Part shown: positions 1 to 9,974 of the stretch, piece by piece | Layout of the letters: each line of letters opens with the position of its first letter | Position numbering within the stretch: the first letter of the stretch is position 1 | Origin: Guptibacillus spartinae | Lineage (GTDB): Bacteria; Bacillota; Bacilli; Bacillales; Guptibacillaceae | Direction: 5' to 3' | NCBI RefSeq assembly: GCF_028610625.1 | Contig: NZ_JAQQWU010000002.1 | Coordinates: forward strand, 372,001 to 436,000 | DNA length: 64,000 nucleotides | The notes under the pieces: model-generated | Told to the model about the DNA's origin: nothing | Seen by the model: only the letters and a program-made list of their open reading frames with translations | Databases searched by the model: none | Translations under genes and position numbers: made by a program

Positions 1-464
1 TATCCAAACCCATAACTTCCAGATCGTTCATACGTAATCATGCCATTGCACGCCCCAGAGAATATCTCAGTATTTTGACCGGGAATCGCTACTGCCAGGA
101 GACAATGAAAGGAAGCATTGCGCTTTTCTTTCGGCACATCCTTCATTTCTTTTAAAACTTTATCAATGTTCGCTTCATCATCTTTCTCAGGCCCTGCATA
201 GCGTGCAGAATAGACGCCAGGATCTCCATCAAGCGCATCAATCACAAGTCCCGAATCATCAGCAATGACAGGATGATTTGTTAGTTTCATAATTGCTTCC
301 GCTTTTAGAACGGCGTTTTCAGCAAAAGTGCTTCCAGTTTCAGCCACATCAGGAGCGCCTTCAATATCTAATAAAGAAAGGACACGTAGGTCATCAGATT
401 CAAATCTACGCTTGAATTCTTTTACTTTTCCTTCATTTTGTGTAGCAATAAGAAGCTTACGCAT
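1..464 (-). CDS. rdgB: XTP/dITP diphosphatase (partial, 3' end outside window)
   Basis: Removes non-canonical purine nucleoside triphosphates (XTP, dITP) from the pool by releasing pyrophosphate. The translation begins [17 protein letters not shown], the N-terminal SxNxGKxxE-type signature of the HAM1/RdgB family. It continues through [16 protein letters not shown], the conserved substrate and metal-binding loop, and then runs off the window. The ATG at 464-462 overlaps the last 8 bases of rph and has an AAGGAGG site inside the end of rph, so the two genes are translationally coupled. The same pair is adjacent in B. subtilis. Only about 154 codons are visible. Confidence 0.95.
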   Translation of the reverse strand, partial: MRKLLIATQNEGKVKEFKRRFESDDLRVLSLLDIEGAPDVAETGSTFAENAVLKAEAIMKLTNHPVIADDSGLVIDALDGDPGVYSARYAGPEKDDEANIDKVLKEMKDVPKEKRNASFHCLLAVAIPGQNTEIFSGACNGMITYERSGSYGFG

Positions 465-1215
465 TAGATGATGGAGCCTCCTTTATTTTCATCGCGAAGT
501 CACCAATCACTTCAGCTTGAATCTTGATTAATTCCTCAACCCCTGCTTTTCCAAGGACCAGCATTTCATTCAGTTGATCCATATTGAATGTTGCTTCTTC
601 TCCTGTTCCCTGTAATTCAACAAATTCTCCGCTACCTGTCAGTACAATATTCATGTCAACTTGAGCGGAAGAATCTTCTCTATAGCATAAATCCAATAAC
701 GCTGAGCCATTTTTGTCTATGCCAACCGATGTAGCAGCAAGAAAATTAGTAATTGGCATTTTCTTAATTTGCTTCCGAGCCATTCCTTTTTCAACGGCAA
801 TGGCGAGTGCCACGAACGCTCCAGTAATAGAGGCAGTACGTGTCCCACCGTCCGCTTGTATGACATCACAATCAATCCAGATGGTACGTTCTCCAAGTGC
901 TTCAAGATCAACTACGGTGCGTAGCGCCCTTCCAATTAAACGCTGTATCTCCATTGTGCGACCAGCCACTTTCCCCTTACTTGATTCCCTTATGTTTCGC
1001 TGCTCTGTCGCACGTGGTAACATCGCGTATTCTGCTGCAATCCATCCCTTACCTTGTCCGCGCATAAATGGAGGAACTCGATCCTCAATAGAAGCTGAGC
1101 AAATTACTTTAGTATCGCCTACAGTTATCAAAACAGAACCTTCTGGATGCTTTATATAGTCTCTTTCAATATGTATCGCTCTCAATTCATTTTCCTGACG
1201 CCCATCTACTCTCAT
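457..1215 (-). CDS. rph: ribonuclease PH
   Basis: Phosphorolytic 3'-5' exoribonuclease that trims tRNA 3' ends. The 252-residue product starts [14 protein letters not shown] and carries the RNase PH core, including [15 protein letters not shown] and [20 protein letters not shown] chose the ATG at 1215-1213 because AGGAGG lies 6-7 bases upstream and this length and N-terminus match Bacillus Rph. The frame is open for 15 more codons upstream, but those lack a ribosome site. It follows gerM after a weak terminator and overlaps rdgB downstream. Confidence 0.96.
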   Translation of the reverse strand: MRVDGRQENELRAIHIERDYIKHPEGSVLITVGDTKVICSASIEDRVPPFMRGQGKGWIAAEYAMLPRATEQRNIRESSKGKVAGRTMEIQRLIGRALRTVVDLEALGERTIWIDCDVIQADGGTRTASITGAFVALAIAVEKGMARKQIKKMPITNFLAATSVGIDKNGSALLDLCYREDSSAQVDMNIVLTGSGEFVELQGTGEEATFNMDQLNEMLVLGKAGVEELIKIQAEVIGDFAMKIKEAPSSNA

Positions 1216-1301
1216 ACTTGTCCTCCTAATAACAAATCGTTCACTTTTAGCCGAAGTCATTCTGTTCGATTATCCTTTACCTTTTTCCATTAACATGGAA
1301 A

Positions 1302-1322
1302 AGAGGCAGTTTCCCTGCCTCT
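1302..1322 (-). terminator. weak terminator after gerM
   Basis: An 8-bp stem (1302-1309 with 1315-1322, 5-base loop) is followed on the minus-strand transcript by a short TTTTCC tail. It lies between gerM and rph and may only reduce read-through. Confidence 0.5.
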
Positions 1323-1342
1323 ACATCCTATCATATTCTATT

Positions 1343-2428
1343 TTAAAAACCCACTTTGTTAACGTCTTCTGGCCTTGAAACTGGTTCACTCAAAGCGTTT
1401 CCTGCTTCATCCATCACTTCAGGATGTCCATCTACTGTTATGGCTACTTCATTTATATCTGTTTGCTCAGTTAACGAAAGCACAAGGCTATTTAACAAGT
1501 CTTGCTGGAGAACCATTTCTTCTGATCCAGTTAATATGGCTTCATTAAAATCTAGAGTTAATAATCCGTCCTTTTCATTTGCACCAAGTAATTTAATATC
1601 TTTCGAAAACTGACTAAATAATCCAGATTGAACAGGTGGTCCTTCCATCAAACCTTTTAAAACACCTCTTACATCGTTCGATGCACCTTCCATACGCTTT
1701 GTTACCGGCACATAATAGGAATAGTCTTCGTTTTGAGCCATAAAGTAAACCGTAATATCTTCGCTATTGGAGACATCTACAACGTTACCCATTTCATGAT
1801 TGATTCCGTTAGCTCTGCTCACACTTTCACCAATCGGCGTGCCATTAACTGGCATTTCTGTTTGATCATAGCCATTGATTTGAATTTTCACTTTCTTAAC
1901 GCCATCAAATTGAGTAAGCGTCCAAGTGACAGCTTCAAGAATTTGTTTCTCATTTTCAGCTGCATAGTCTTTAAATTCGTTTGAAAAATCCACAACTAAC
2001 GTCTCATCTACCTGATCAATACCCTGAACCACTGTTCCTGCAGGTAATACTGCTTTAAACCCGTTCGGAAGCATTTCAGTTACAGGACCATCAATCACTA
2101 GGTATTCAAGCACCTGTTTCGCAGCACTTTCCACTGCCGGAAGTTGGAAACTCTGAGGTACCACCATTCCATTTGCATCAAGTAGATAAAGCTGACGCGT
2201 TGTCATTCCCGTTGCTTCTTCCGAAGGTTCTTCTCCTGTCGCCTCTTCTACCTCTCCTTCCTTAGTTGCACCAGTCTCCTTATCCTGCATTTGCTTTCCG
2301 TCCTTAACATAATCAACTTTTGGAGGATCGATCTCCTTCAACGACTTCTCAAAACCGAAACCACAGCCAGATATTGTTAATATACATGAAAGCAACAATA
2401 GCACGAATCCAATTCCGCGTAAACGCAT
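1343..2428 (-). CDS. gerM: GerM germination/sporulation lipoprotein
   Basis: Spore-associated lipoprotein needed for normal sporulation and germination. The 361-residue product has a lipoprotein signal peptide (hydrophobic residues about 6-17) ending in the lipobox LTISGC. An acidic linker follows, then two copies of the GERMN domain, about residues 85-200 and 225-345. Each copy has the LPNGFKAVLPAGT/TLDFNEA type of motif. The ATG at 2428-2426 is preceded by GGGGAGG; the longer frame would bury the signal peptide. It lies between racE and rph as in B. subtilis. Confidence 0.93.
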   Translation of the reverse strand: MRLRGIGFVLLLLSCILTISGCGFGFEKSLKEIDPPKVDYVKDGKQMQDKETGATKEGEVEEATGEEPSEEATGMTTRQLYLLDANGMVVPQSFQLPAVESAAKQVLEYLVIDGPVTEMLPNGFKAVLPAGTVVQGIDQVDETLVVDFSNEFKDYAAENEKQILEAVTWTLTQFDGVKKVKIQINGYDQTEMPVNGTPIGESVSRANGINHEMGNVVDVSNSEDITVYFMAQNEDYSYYVPVTKRMEGASNDVRGVLKGLMEGPPVQSGLFSQFSKDIKLLGANEKDGLLTLDFNEAILTGSEEMVLQQDLLNSLVLSLTEQTDINEVAITVDGHPEVMDEAGNALSEPVSRPEDVNKVGF

Positions 2429-2656
2429 AGCTATCCCTCCCCGGATGGTTTGTACTATCATTTATACGAGTTATATTTCAATTTATACCTTCTTGGTCAC
2501 AATAACTTGTATACCTTTCACGTTATAAGATAAGAATTGCGTGATCAGTTTTCTTTCATCAATTCCACCAATATGTATATAACGGCCACGCAATCTGTTA
2601 GTGATTCCTGCTAAGCTCTTATAATTGTAACAGCAGTATGAATAGAAATATAAAAA

Positions 2657-2683
2657 AACTCTAATCCAAAATGGATTAGAGTT
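2657..2683 (-). terminator. racE terminator overlapping its stop codon
   Basis: A perfect 12-bp stem (2657-2668 with 2672-2683, 3-base loop) is followed by seven U in the minus-strand transcript. The racE stop codon (2676-2678) is inside the upstream arm. The rest of the 2462-2656 gap shows no gene. Confidence 0.88.
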
Positions 2684-3473
2684 CGATACGCTTCACATTT
2701 GTTACAGGATAATCTAGCCAGTGACTTGCAATTCTTGTGAAGTTGTCGATTGATCCTGTTGTTAAAAATGTGTGAGATGGGCGTTTATCTCCAGTGTATA
2801 AAAGCGAGCTATACTCTAAGATCCCACTCACTTCATAGGCCGTCTCATCCCCAGAACAAATTATCGCTGTCTTTTCTCCCATCACCGATTGGATAACCGG
2901 TTCTAATAATGGGTAATGGGTACAACCTAAAATTAATGTATCAATCCCTTTATTTAGTAAAGGAGATAGGGTATTTCTAACAGTCTGATACGTTTCTTCA
3001 CTTGAGAGATTACCGGTTTCCACAAGTGGAACAAAAGGCGGACAAGCAAGGCTTTCAACCTTAACATCATCATCAATCGCTTTAAGTGAATATTCATATG
3101 CCCTGCTTTTAATTGTACCTGCTGTGCCAATGACCCCAATGTATTTACTCGTTGTTTCTTTTAGAGCGCTTCTTGCACCGGGATGAATCACGCCTCTAAC
3201 TGGTATATTGAGTTCATCCTGAATTTCTTTCAATACTACCGCAGTGGCTGTATTACAGGCAATAATGAGCATTTTAATTTGATATTCTTCTAAAAGATAA
3301 TTGGTCATTTCCCAAGTAAACTGCTTCACTTCACAAGCAGATCTAGGTCCATATGGACACCTTGCCGTATCACCTAAATAGACAATTTCTTCTTTGGGTA
3401 ATTGACGCATAATTTCGCGAGCTACCGTTAAACCGCCAACCCCAGAATCGATAACCCCAATTGGTTTTTTCAA
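2676..3473 (-). CDS. racE: glutamate racemase
   Basis: Interconverts L- and D-glutamate, supplying D-Glu for peptidoglycan in the cytoplasm. The 265-residue product has [13 protein letters not shown] at the N-terminus and the two catalytic cysteines, Cys73 in IIACNTATA and Cys184 in [10 protein letters not shown], as in MurI/RacE enzymes. It lies 27 bases downstream of a MarR-family gene, in the B. subtilis order. Its terminator includes its stop codon. Confidence 0.96.
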   Translation of the reverse strand: MKKPIGVIDSGVGGLTVAREIMRQLPKEEIVYLGDTARCPYGPRSACEVKQFTWEMTNYLLEEYQIKMLIIACNTATAVVLKEIQDELNIPVRGVIHPGARSALKETTSKYIGVIGTAGTIKSRAYEYSLKAIDDDVKVESLACPPFVPLVETGNLSSEETYQTVRNTLSPLLNKGIDTLILGCTHYPLLEPVIQSVMGEKTAIICSGDETAYEVSGILEYSSLLYTGDKRPSHTFLTTGSIDNFTRIASHWLDYPVTNVKRIEL

Positions 3474-3500
3474 AACAATTCGCCTCTCTACTTACCGGTC

Positions 3501-3953
3501 CTATTCGCTCTTTTTCATTTCGTCATAAAGCAAATGCAAACTTTCTTCCAATGCTTTTACTTGATCACCTGAAAATTTCTGAGTAATCCTTTCCAAATAG
3601 ACCTGTCTTTTATGAATAACCTTTTTGATAATGTCATTTCCCTTTTCAAGTATATGAATTCGTACAACGCGACGATCATGTGGGTCTTTGACACGTTTTA
3701 CTAAATCCGTTTTTTCCATTCGATCTACTAGATCCGTCGTTGTGCTACAAGCAAGGTACATCTTATTTGATAGCTCACCAATGGTTAAGTCCCCATATTC
3801 TGAAAGCCATTGGAGTGCGAGAAATTGAGGAGGGGTAATGGAAAATTCACTTAAAAGTTCACGTCCATTTTGCTTAATGATTCCAGCCACCATTCGAAGT
3901 GATTTCTCTATATCAACAATTGAAGCTGGTTGTCTCGTTAATTCTTCAGACAT
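3501..3953 (-). CDS. ysmB: MarR-family transcriptional regulator (YsmB-like)
   Basis: Winged-helix repressor-type protein of 150 residues. Residues about 30-130 form the MarR fold: the recognition helix region LTIGELSNKMYLACSTTTDLVDRME is followed by the wing DPHDRRVVRIHILEKG. Position next to racE matches B. subtilis ysmB. The effector and targets are not evident. The gap 3954-4164 upstream holds no gene I can support. Confidence 0.88.
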   Translation of the reverse strand: MSEELTRQPASIVDIEKSLRMVAGIIKQNGRELLSEFSITPPQFLALQWLSEYGDLTIGELSNKMYLACSTTTDLVDRMEKTDLVKRVKDPHDRRVVRIHILEKGNDIIKKVIHKRQVYLERITQKFSGDQVKALEESLHLLYDEMKKSE

Positions 3954-4150
3954 CTAGTCTCCCCCTTACGGTATCTTATAATCTATTTTGATTGGAAGCG
4001 CCTTGAAATGCAAGAAGAGTGTATGATTTATTATGCAAGTTCCAACCATTAAAGCGAAACATCCAAATTTTCCGATCACGATCCAAAACATTCAAAACCC
4101 AAATCCCACGATTCGCCATTTGGACTCGTTTGCGGATGATAAACAAAAAA

Positions 4151-4174
4151 AGAGCTATAGTTTCCTATAGCTCT
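4151..4174 (-). terminator. ptsI terminator overlapping its stop codon
   Basis: A perfect 10-bp stem (4151-4160 with 4165-4174, loop TTTC) is followed by eight U in the minus-strand transcript. The ptsI stop codon (4165-4167) is part of the stem. Confidence 0.9.
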
Positions 4175-5892
4175 TCCGTTGCGAAATGTTCTTGTACGTA
4201 AGAGATCACTTCTTCATTTGTTGCTAGTGATAGAATATGATCAATATGAGAAGAAATTTCTTCTTTTGATAGCTTCGTCATTTGACTTCTAGCAGGCAAG
4301 ATAGACGTTGCACTCATACTAAACTCATCCAGCCCAAGACCAAGAAGGATCGGAATCGCGATTTGGTCTCCTGCCATTTCTCCACACATACCTGCCCACT
4401 TGCCTTCTTTATGAGCGGCATCAATAACCATTTTCACAAGTCTAAGAATAGCAGGGTTATATGGTTGGTACAAGTAAGATACTTTTTGATTCATACGGTC
4501 AGCAGCCATCGTATATTGAATAAGATCATTTGTTCCAACACTAAAGAAATCAACTTCCTTAGCAAAAACGTCTGCCATAGCAGCAGTTGCTGGAATTTCA
4601 ACCATCATTCCAATTTCGATGTCCTCTGAAACCTGAATCCCTTCACCAACTAGCTCCTCTTTAACAGTTAGAAGCATTTCTTTTGCTTGACGGAATTCAC
4701 CCACAGTTGCAATCATAGGGAACATCACTTTCAAGTTTCCGTATACACTAGCACGTAGTAGTGCGCGGAGTTGTGTACGGAAAATCTCCGTTTCTTCCAA
4801 GCAAAGGCGAATCGCACGGAACCCAAGGAAAGGATTCATTTCTTTTGGAAGATTTAAGTAAGGTAGCTCTTTATCTCCACCGATATCAAGCGTACGGATG
4901 ACAACTGGCTTGCCGTCCATTTTCTCTAGAACTTCTTTATACGCGTTAAACTGTTCTTCTTCTGATGGCAATTCATTACGTCCCATATAAAGAAACTCAG
5001 TACGGTAAAGACCAACACCTTCTCCACCATTTTCAAGAACCCCTTTAACGTCTTCAGGTGTTCCGATATTTGCTGCAAGTTCAACATGTTTCTCATCTTT
5101 TGTTGTTGTAGGCTCATTTACAAGCTTCGCCCATTCTTGCTTTTTGGCTTCGAAGTGTTCTTTTTTCTTCGTATATTGTGCGATTTCTTCCTCAGTAGGA
5201 TCAACAATCACATTACCATCGATTCCATCAATGATCACAATCTTACCTTCTACATCTTCTGAAGTAATTGTTTTCGTTCCAACAACAGCCGGAATTTCCA
5301 TTGAACGAGCCATGATGGCAGAGTGAGATGTTCTCCCACCAATATCAGTCGCAAATCCTTTAACAAACTGCTTGTTTAATTGAGCAGTGTCAGAAGGAGT
5401 TAGGTCTTCTGCTAACACAATCACTTCATCTGTAATCGCTCCAGGAGAAGTAAATGTCACGCCCAGCAAATGAGCAAGCACACGTTTAGATACGTCTCGA
5501 ATATCTGCAGCACGTTCCTTCATGTACTCGTTATCCATATTCTCAAACATGCTAATAAACATATTAGATACGTCATTCATTGCACTTTCTGCGTTCACAT
5601 TATCATTGTTCACTTTATCTTTAACCGCATTCAACAACTCTGGATCAGATAAAACGAGAAGATGAGCAGCGAAAATCGCTGCTTTATCTTCTCCGAGCTG
5701 TTCATTGGCGTGGTTTTTAATTACTTCGAGTTCTTCTTTAGCACGATGAACGGCCGCTTCAAAACGTTCGATTTCAGCACCTGCATCAGAAATTGAGGTT
5801 TGTTCAATTTCAAGAGCCGGGTTTTCGAGTACGAACGCTTTAGCAATAGCTATCCCCGCAGAAGCGCCAATTCCAGTCAACTGGTTAGACAT
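4165..5892 (-). CDS. ptsI: PTS enzyme I
   Basis: Phosphoenolpyruvate-protein phosphotransferase: takes phosphate from PEP on a histidine and passes it to HPr. The 575-residue product has the N-terminal HPr-binding and phosphohistidine domain with active His190 in [13 protein letters not shown]. The C-terminal PEP-binding barrel has [25 protein letters not shown] and the GMCGEMAGD active-site cysteine. The ATG overlaps the ptsH stop by one base (TAATG). It is last in ptsG-ptsH-ptsI and ends in a strong terminator. Confidence 0.98.
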   Translation of the reverse strand: MSNQLTGIGASAGIAIAKAFVLENPALEIEQTSISDAGAEIERFEAAVHRAKEELEVIKNHANEQLGEDKAAIFAAHLLVLSDPELLNAVKDKVNNDNVNAESAMNDVSNMFISMFENMDNEYMKERAADIRDVSKRVLAHLLGVTFTSPGAITDEVIVLAEDLTPSDTAQLNKQFVKGFATDIGGRTSHSAIMARSMEIPAVVGTKTITSEDVEGKIVIIDGIDGNVIVDPTEEEIAQYTKKKEHFEAKKQEWAKLVNEPTTTKDEKHVELAANIGTPEDVKGVLENGGEGVGLYRTEFLYMGRNELPSEEEQFNAYKEVLEKMDGKPVVIRTLDIGGDKELPYLNLPKEMNPFLGFRAIRLCLEETEIFRTQLRALLRASVYGNLKVMFPMIATVGEFRQAKEMLLTVKEELVGEGIQVSEDIEIGMMVEIPATAAMADVFAKEVDFFSVGTNDLIQYTMAADRMNQKVSYLYQPYNPAILRLVKMVIDAAHKEGKWAGMCGEMAGDQIAIPILLGLGLDEFSMSATSILPARSQMTKLSKEEISSHIDHILSLATNEEVISYVQEHFATEEL

Positions 5893-6158
5893 TATTTGCC
5901 TAGACCTTCGTTTTCCATAACTTCAGTTAGTCCTGCAATCGCCTCATCAGCATCTGATCCTTCTGCTTTGATTGTGATTTCAGAGTTTTGTTGGATTCCA
6001 AGGCTCATAACACCCATAATGGATTTCAAGTTAACAGACTTCCCGTTATAATCAAGTGTTACGTCAGAGCTATATTGACCTGCTTTGTTTACTAGTGCAG
6101 TTGCTGGACGAGCGTGGATACCTGATTCGCTTGTTACTGTGAAATTTTTCTCTGCCAT
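5892..6158 (-). CDS. ptsH: phosphocarrier protein HPr
   Basis: Small cytoplasmic phosphocarrier of the PTS, 88 residues. His15 (SGIHARPAT) receives phosphate from enzyme I. Ser46 ([11 protein letters not shown]) is the HPr kinase site that makes HPr a CcpA corepressor in Firmicutes; both residues are present. It is coupled to ptsI by a one-base overlap and lies 30 bases after ptsG. Confidence 0.98.
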   Translation of the reverse strand: MAEKNFTVTSESGIHARPATALVNKAGQYSSDVTLDYNGKSVNLKSIMGVMSLGIQQNSEITIKAEGSDADEAIAGLTEVMENEGLGK

Positions 6159-6188
6159 TTTTAATTCCCTCTTTCAATTTGTTATTTT

Positions 6189-8225
6189 TTATTTGGATAT
6201 TGTAATAATATCTTTGTCTTCCCGAGAAACAGTGCCTTCTTTTGAAAGGTCAATCGTTTCCCCCTCTTCAAGGTTTGTGAACACAATAGGCGTAATGGTC
6301 GAAGTTGCATTTTCTTTAATATAAGGAAGGTCGACTTTCATAAGCTTTTGTCCCTGCTTGATTTCATCGCCTTCGCTAATAAACACCTCGAACCCTTCAC
6401 CTTTGAGGTTAACTGTATCAATTCCAACATGAATGAGAATTTCACGACCATTAACTGACTCAATTCCAATTGCGTGCTTTGTTGGGAACACATTCATTAT
6501 TTTGCCATCAACTGGTGCGACAATCAAGCCATCTGTCGGTTCAATTGCAAAACCGTCACCCATCATCTTACCAGAGAATACCTGATCAGGCACTTCGGTG
6601 ATTGGCATGATTTTTCCTTCTATAGGAGCAATAAGATGATCTTTTCCTTTAACACCAGAAGGTTTTTCAGATTGTTCTTCTTTCTTCTGATCTTGAAGCG
6701 GTTTAGGGGTTTTTCCACTCATAATATCTCTGATTTGTCCCTTCAACCCATCGGACTGTGTACCAAAGATTGCCTGAATGTTATTCCCTACTTCCATAAC
6801 ACCTGATGCTCCAAGACGTTTCAAACGCTTCTTATCCACTTCGCCTTTGTCGGCAACAGAAACACGAAGTCGTGTAATACAAGCATCAAGACTTGTAATA
6901 TTGCTTTCACCGCCGAGAGCTTGAAGCACATTATAAGCAAGAGCCGTATTTTCCTGTCCGTCGTCAGCAATTTCCTCTTCTTCATCTTCTTCGCGTCCAG
7001 GAGTCATGAGGTTAAACTTGCGAATCGCAAATCGGAATCCGAAGTAGTAGATTAAAGCGAATACCAACCCTACTGGAATAACGAGCCACCATGCGGTTCT
7101 TCCTTGTAAAACTCCAAATAGAAGGAAGTCAATGACACCACCGGAGAAAGTCATCCCAATTTTAACATCTAGCAGTGCCATAGTCATAAAGGAAAGTCCT
7201 GCAAAAATCGCATGAATTCCAAATAGAACTGGCGCAACGAATAGGAATGAGAATTCAAGTGGTTCTGTAATACCCGTCAAGAAAGATGTTAAGGCAGCAG
7301 ATCCCATGATCCCAGCTACAACCGCTTTCTTTTCTGGTCTAGCTTCATGATACATGGCAAGGGCTGCCGCAGGAAGACCAAACATCATAAACGGGAATTT
7401 ACCAGTCATGAATGTACCAGCTGTAAGTTCAGCACCATCTTTTAATTGTTCAAAGAAAATCTTTTGATCTCCTCGGATAATTTCACCAGCAGCATTAGTA
7501 TACTGTCCAAACTCAAACCAGAATGGTGAGTAGAAGATATGGTGAAGTCCAAATGGAATTAATGAACGTTCGATAACACCGAATACAAATGCTGCGAGAG
7601 CAGGATTTGCATCAAGCATGTTGTGTGAAAATGCATTAAGACCTGATTGAATTGGTGGCCATACAAAAATCATAATTACACCAAGTATCAAAGCTGATAC
7701 CGCGGTAGCGATTGGAACAAAACGTTTCCCAGCAAAGAAGCCAAGATATTGAGGAAGTTGAATATTATAATACCGTTTATACATATAGGAGGCAAGAATA
7801 CCGACAATAATTCCTCCAAATACCCCTGTTTGAAGGGTAGGTATACCTAACACATTGGCATATGATGCGCTTTCAGCAACTTGATCAGCAGAAACACCTT
7901 CAAGTACGCCCATCGTGATATTCATAACAAGGAAACCGACAATTGCCGCAATACCTGCAACCCCGTCTCCATCAGATAAGCCAATTGCTACACCAACCGC
8001 GAATAAGAGAGCAAGGTTAGCAAATACAATCCCACCAGACTCTTCCATAACGGTAGCAAGTAATTGGAACCATTCTGCAGACATGAATGGTAACTTTTCT
8101 AGCAATGTTGGGTTTTGAAAAGCGTTACCAAACCCAAGTAGTAAACCTGCAGCAGGTAAAATCGCAACTGGTAGCATTAACGCTTTACCAACGCGTTGTA
8201 AAACCCCGAAAGCTTGTTTAAACAT
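6189..8225 (-). CDS. ptsG: glucose-specific PTS enzyme IICBA
   Basis: Membrane permease that imports and phosphorylates glucose. The 678-residue product is a single-chain C-B-A fusion. The EIIC membrane domain (about 1-400) contains [11 protein letters not shown]. The EIIB domain has phospho-Cys449 ([10 protein letters not shown]). The EIIA domain has phospho-His599 ([12 protein letters not shown]). The ATG at 8225-8223 has AAGGAGG upstream; the frame extends 17 codons further without a site. Expression should depend on GlcT antitermination in the leader. In B. subtilis this locus is elsewhere on the chromosome. Confidence 0.96.
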   Translation of the reverse strand: MFKQAFGVLQRVGKALMLPVAILPAAGLLLGFGNAFQNPTLLEKLPFMSAEWFQLLATVMEESGGIVFANLALLFAVGVAIGLSDGDGVAGIAAIVGFLVMNITMGVLEGVSADQVAESASYANVLGIPTLQTGVFGGIIVGILASYMYKRYYNIQLPQYLGFFAGKRFVPIATAVSALILGVIMIFVWPPIQSGLNAFSHNMLDANPALAAFVFGVIERSLIPFGLHHIFYSPFWFEFGQYTNAAGEIIRGDQKIFFEQLKDGAELTAGTFMTGKFPFMMFGLPAAALAMYHEARPEKKAVVAGIMGSAALTSFLTGITEPLEFSFLFVAPVLFGIHAIFAGLSFMTMALLDVKIGMTFSGGVIDFLLFGVLQGRTAWWLVIPVGLVFALIYYFGFRFAIRKFNLMTPGREEDEEEEIADDGQENTALAYNVLQALGGESNITSLDACITRLRVSVADKGEVDKKRLKRLGASGVMEVGNNIQAIFGTQSDGLKGQIRDIMSGKTPKPLQDQKKEEQSEKPSGVKGKDHLIAPIEGKIMPITEVPDQVFSGKMMGDGFAIEPTDGLIVAPVDGKIMNVFPTKHAIGIESVNGREILIHVGIDTVNLKGEGFEVFISEGDEIKQGQKLMKVDLPYIKENATSTITPIVFTNLEEGETIDLSKEGTVSREDKDIITISK

Positions 8226-8271
8226 TTGTTTTCCTCCTTTTATTTTTCCCCCAAAAATTACATATAAAAAA

Positions 8272-8372
8272 GGCATGAGTGATGGAATGCCAATTCAATC
8301 AGGATATACTATACCCCAATTCAATATTGTCATTCCGGTTTCACTCATGCCTGATCGTATCAGTAACACGTT
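8272..8372 (-). promoter_or_regulatory. ptsG leader: RAT antiterminator site and terminator
   Basis: The minus-strand leader holds the ribonucleic antiterminator target at 8343-8372 (AACGTGTTACTGATACGATC, then AGGCATGAGT). It overlaps the upstream arm of a perfect 11-bp terminator stem (8341-8351 with 8272-8282) followed by a U run at 8266-8271. An inner CATTCC/GGAATG pairing extends the stem. This is the arrangement GlcT controls in B. subtilis: unphosphorylated GlcT stabilises RAT and prevents termination. RAT begins only about 17 bases after the glcT stop, so any separate ptsG promoter must lie inside the glcT 3' end. Confidence 0.9.
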
Positions 8373-8388
8373 ACCGTTAAGTATTAAG

Positions 8389-9228
8389 TTATTTAGGAGA
8401 AAGCCTTTGCAAGTGCATTGTTAAGTAAACTGCTTCTGCATCAGGAAAATTCGTACGAAGATCCTTTTGCATTATTTTAATCAACTTCCATGAAAGATTA
8501 TAGCACATTGGATATTCTTCTTTCAATACTTTTTCTAAACGTTCATGTGCTTCAACCGGCTGATTTGATTCACTTCGTTCAATTGCATGTCTGAGGTGAC
8601 GCACAAGCCGTAAGTAATCAACTCCCGTACGATCAATATCGATGTGAAGTGACTCTTCAATAACATTGACAAGCTGACTCATCAAAGCAGAATATTTGTT
8701 TAGCTCCCCTACACTACGGTTTGTTATAGCGCTATGAATATGCAACGCAACAAAGCCAATCTCTCCATCTGGTAGAGCAACGTCTAATTTATGATTAATA
8801 TGCTGAATGACTTCTTCAGCAATCGTATATTCTTTCGGATACATCGTTTGTGTCTCCACTAGAAAAGGGTTTTTCACATCAAGCCCTTGACTTAGACGTT
8901 TAATCGCAAATGAAAGATGGTCTGTTAATGAAACATGGATATGCTCATCTAGTTCTGCATTTAACTTATCACTAATTAAAGAGATTGTCTCATTCATTAT
9001 GCCAATAAATGATTCTGGAACATGCGGAAGCAATAACTTATACTGTTCCTGTTCATGTTTATCTATAAGAACAAAATACTTGTCCACTCTCGATTCATCT
9101 AGTCTTTCACCCTGTTTCTGATTAAAGCCGATGCCTTTTCCAGTCAAGATCACTTCATTACCTTGTTCAGATATGGCGATCACGACGTTGTTATTCAGAA
9201 TTTTTTTTATTTCAAATCCACCATTCAT
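8389..9228 (-). CDS. glcT: GlcT transcription antiterminator
   Basis: BglG/SacT-family RNA-binding antiterminator of the glucose PTS operon. The 279-residue product has the CAT RNA-binding domain (about 1-58, FEIKKILNNNVVIA, GKGIGFNQKQG) and then two PTS regulation domains. PRD histidines are visible in DEHIHVSLTDHLSFAIKR and FVALHIHSAITN. I prefer the ATG at 9228-9226 because AGGGG lies 9 bases upstream; a TTG two codons earlier is too close. It is directly upstream of the RAT site it should bind. Confidence 0.94.
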   Translation of the reverse strand: MNGGFEIKKILNNNVVIAISEQGNEVILTGKGIGFNQKQGERLDESRVDKYFVLIDKHEQEQYKLLLPHVPESFIGIMNETISLISDKLNAELDEHIHVSLTDHLSFAIKRLSQGLDVKNPFLVETQTMYPKEYTIAEEVIQHINHKLDVALPDGEIGFVALHIHSAITNRSVGELNKYSALMSQLVNVIEESLHIDIDRTGVDYLRLVRHLRHAIERSESNQPVEAHERLEKVLKEEYPMCYNLSWKLIKIMQKDLRTNFPDAEAVYLTMHLQRLSPK

Positions 9229-9279
9229 GTTCAAGTTCCCCTCATTAAACCGGTTTCATTTGTGATTATGAACGTACTA

Positions 9280-9308
9280 ATAATAGTAAATTACAAAGTT
9301 TACGTCAA
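9280..9308 (-). promoter_or_regulatory. sigma-A promoter for glcT
   Basis: TTGACG (9308-9303), a 17-base spacer and TATTAT (9285-9280), about 50 bases upstream of the glcT ATG. The rest of the 9309-9491 gap is AT-rich and shows no gene. Confidence 0.75.
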
Positions 9309-9491
9309 TGAGAAAACGTTCCAATCGACCACTTCCCCCCATATTAACTGTTTTAGAATCATATTTCACCATTATCGACCATATTTCTTAAACATTATTA
9401 TTAATGGCCTTTCTTTATTTACCAAATACGCTAAGGTGTTATTCTAAAATACCATCGAAACGGTTTATACTCTCAACTATAATAAAAGGAA

Positions 9492-9515
9492 AAACCGGCT
9501 TTGCTAAGCCGGTTT
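9492..9515 (-). terminator. gerE terminator
   Basis: A perfect 10-bp stem (9492-9501 with 9506-9515, 4-base loop) followed by TTTTTCC on the minus-strand transcript, just after the gerE stop. Confidence 0.88.
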
Positions 9516-9517
9516 CA

Positions 9518-9745
9518 CTAAATTTCTAACTCTCCCAGTCGAAGCAATTCAACAACAGCCTGAGAACGCCCCTTTACTCCAAGCTTTTGCATCGTGTTCG
9601 AAATGTGGTTCCGAACTGTTTTTTCACTAATAAACAGTTCTTCTGCGATTTCTCTTGTTGTTTTGTCTTGAACAAGCAGTTCGAAAACTTCTCTTTCTCT
9701 TTTGGTTAATAGTGGCTTTGGTCGGTAGTGGTTCCCTTTCAACAT
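9518..9745 (-). CDS. gerE: GerE spore coat gene regulator
   Basis: LuxR/FixJ-type DNA-binding protein that acts late in the mother cell to activate coat genes. The 75-residue product is almost only a helix-turn-helix domain (LTKREREVFELLVQDK, then TREIAEELFISEKTVRNHIS). GAGGAGG precedes the ATG. In B. subtilis gerE is read by sigma-K. A loose sigma-K-like CATA box lies about 9806-9815 on the minus strand, but I do not call it firmly. Confidence 0.96.
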   Translation of the reverse strand: MLKGNHYRPKPLLTKREREVFELLVQDKTTREIAEELFISEKTVRNHISNTMQKLGVKGRSQAVVELLRLGELEI

Positions 9746-9942
9746 TCCACCCTCCTCGATAGGGCAACAAAGCTACTTCAACTGAAATCATATAGTCCAT
9801 ACAATATATGAAATTCTTTCATACGTGTTACATCCATTCACATTTTTATCCAAAACAATTGTAGAAAACCATTTTGACAAGCTTCGTTCTTGTTCATCAT
9901 TTCCTGAGAAATATCGAAAAAGTTTCCTTTTAAATTTGCACT

Positions 9943-9974
9943 CAAAAAAAAGACCCCCAGTGGGGGGCTTTTTT
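9943..9974 (-). terminator. sdh operon terminator
   Basis: A GC-rich hairpin (GCCCCCC / GGGGGTC core, 9951-9969) with long A and T runs on both sides lies immediately after the sdhB stop. It could work in either direction, but no plus-strand gene ends here. Confidence 0.85.

Noticed and set aside
713-1159. 148-codon plus-strand frame antisense to rph
   Set aside because: Shadow frame of a strongly conserved gene with no ribosome site.
4033-4167. 45-codon plus-strand frame (MQVPTIKAKHPNFPITIQNI...) in the gap before ptsI
   Set aside because: No good ribosome site, and its end runs through the ptsI terminator stem; amino acid composition is unremarkable. I could not support it as a gene.
4165-9228. 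Horizontal transfer of the PTS block
   Set aside because: Codon use and base composition look like the neighbours and all genes are typical Bacillaceae; a chromosomal rearrangement is the simpler reading.
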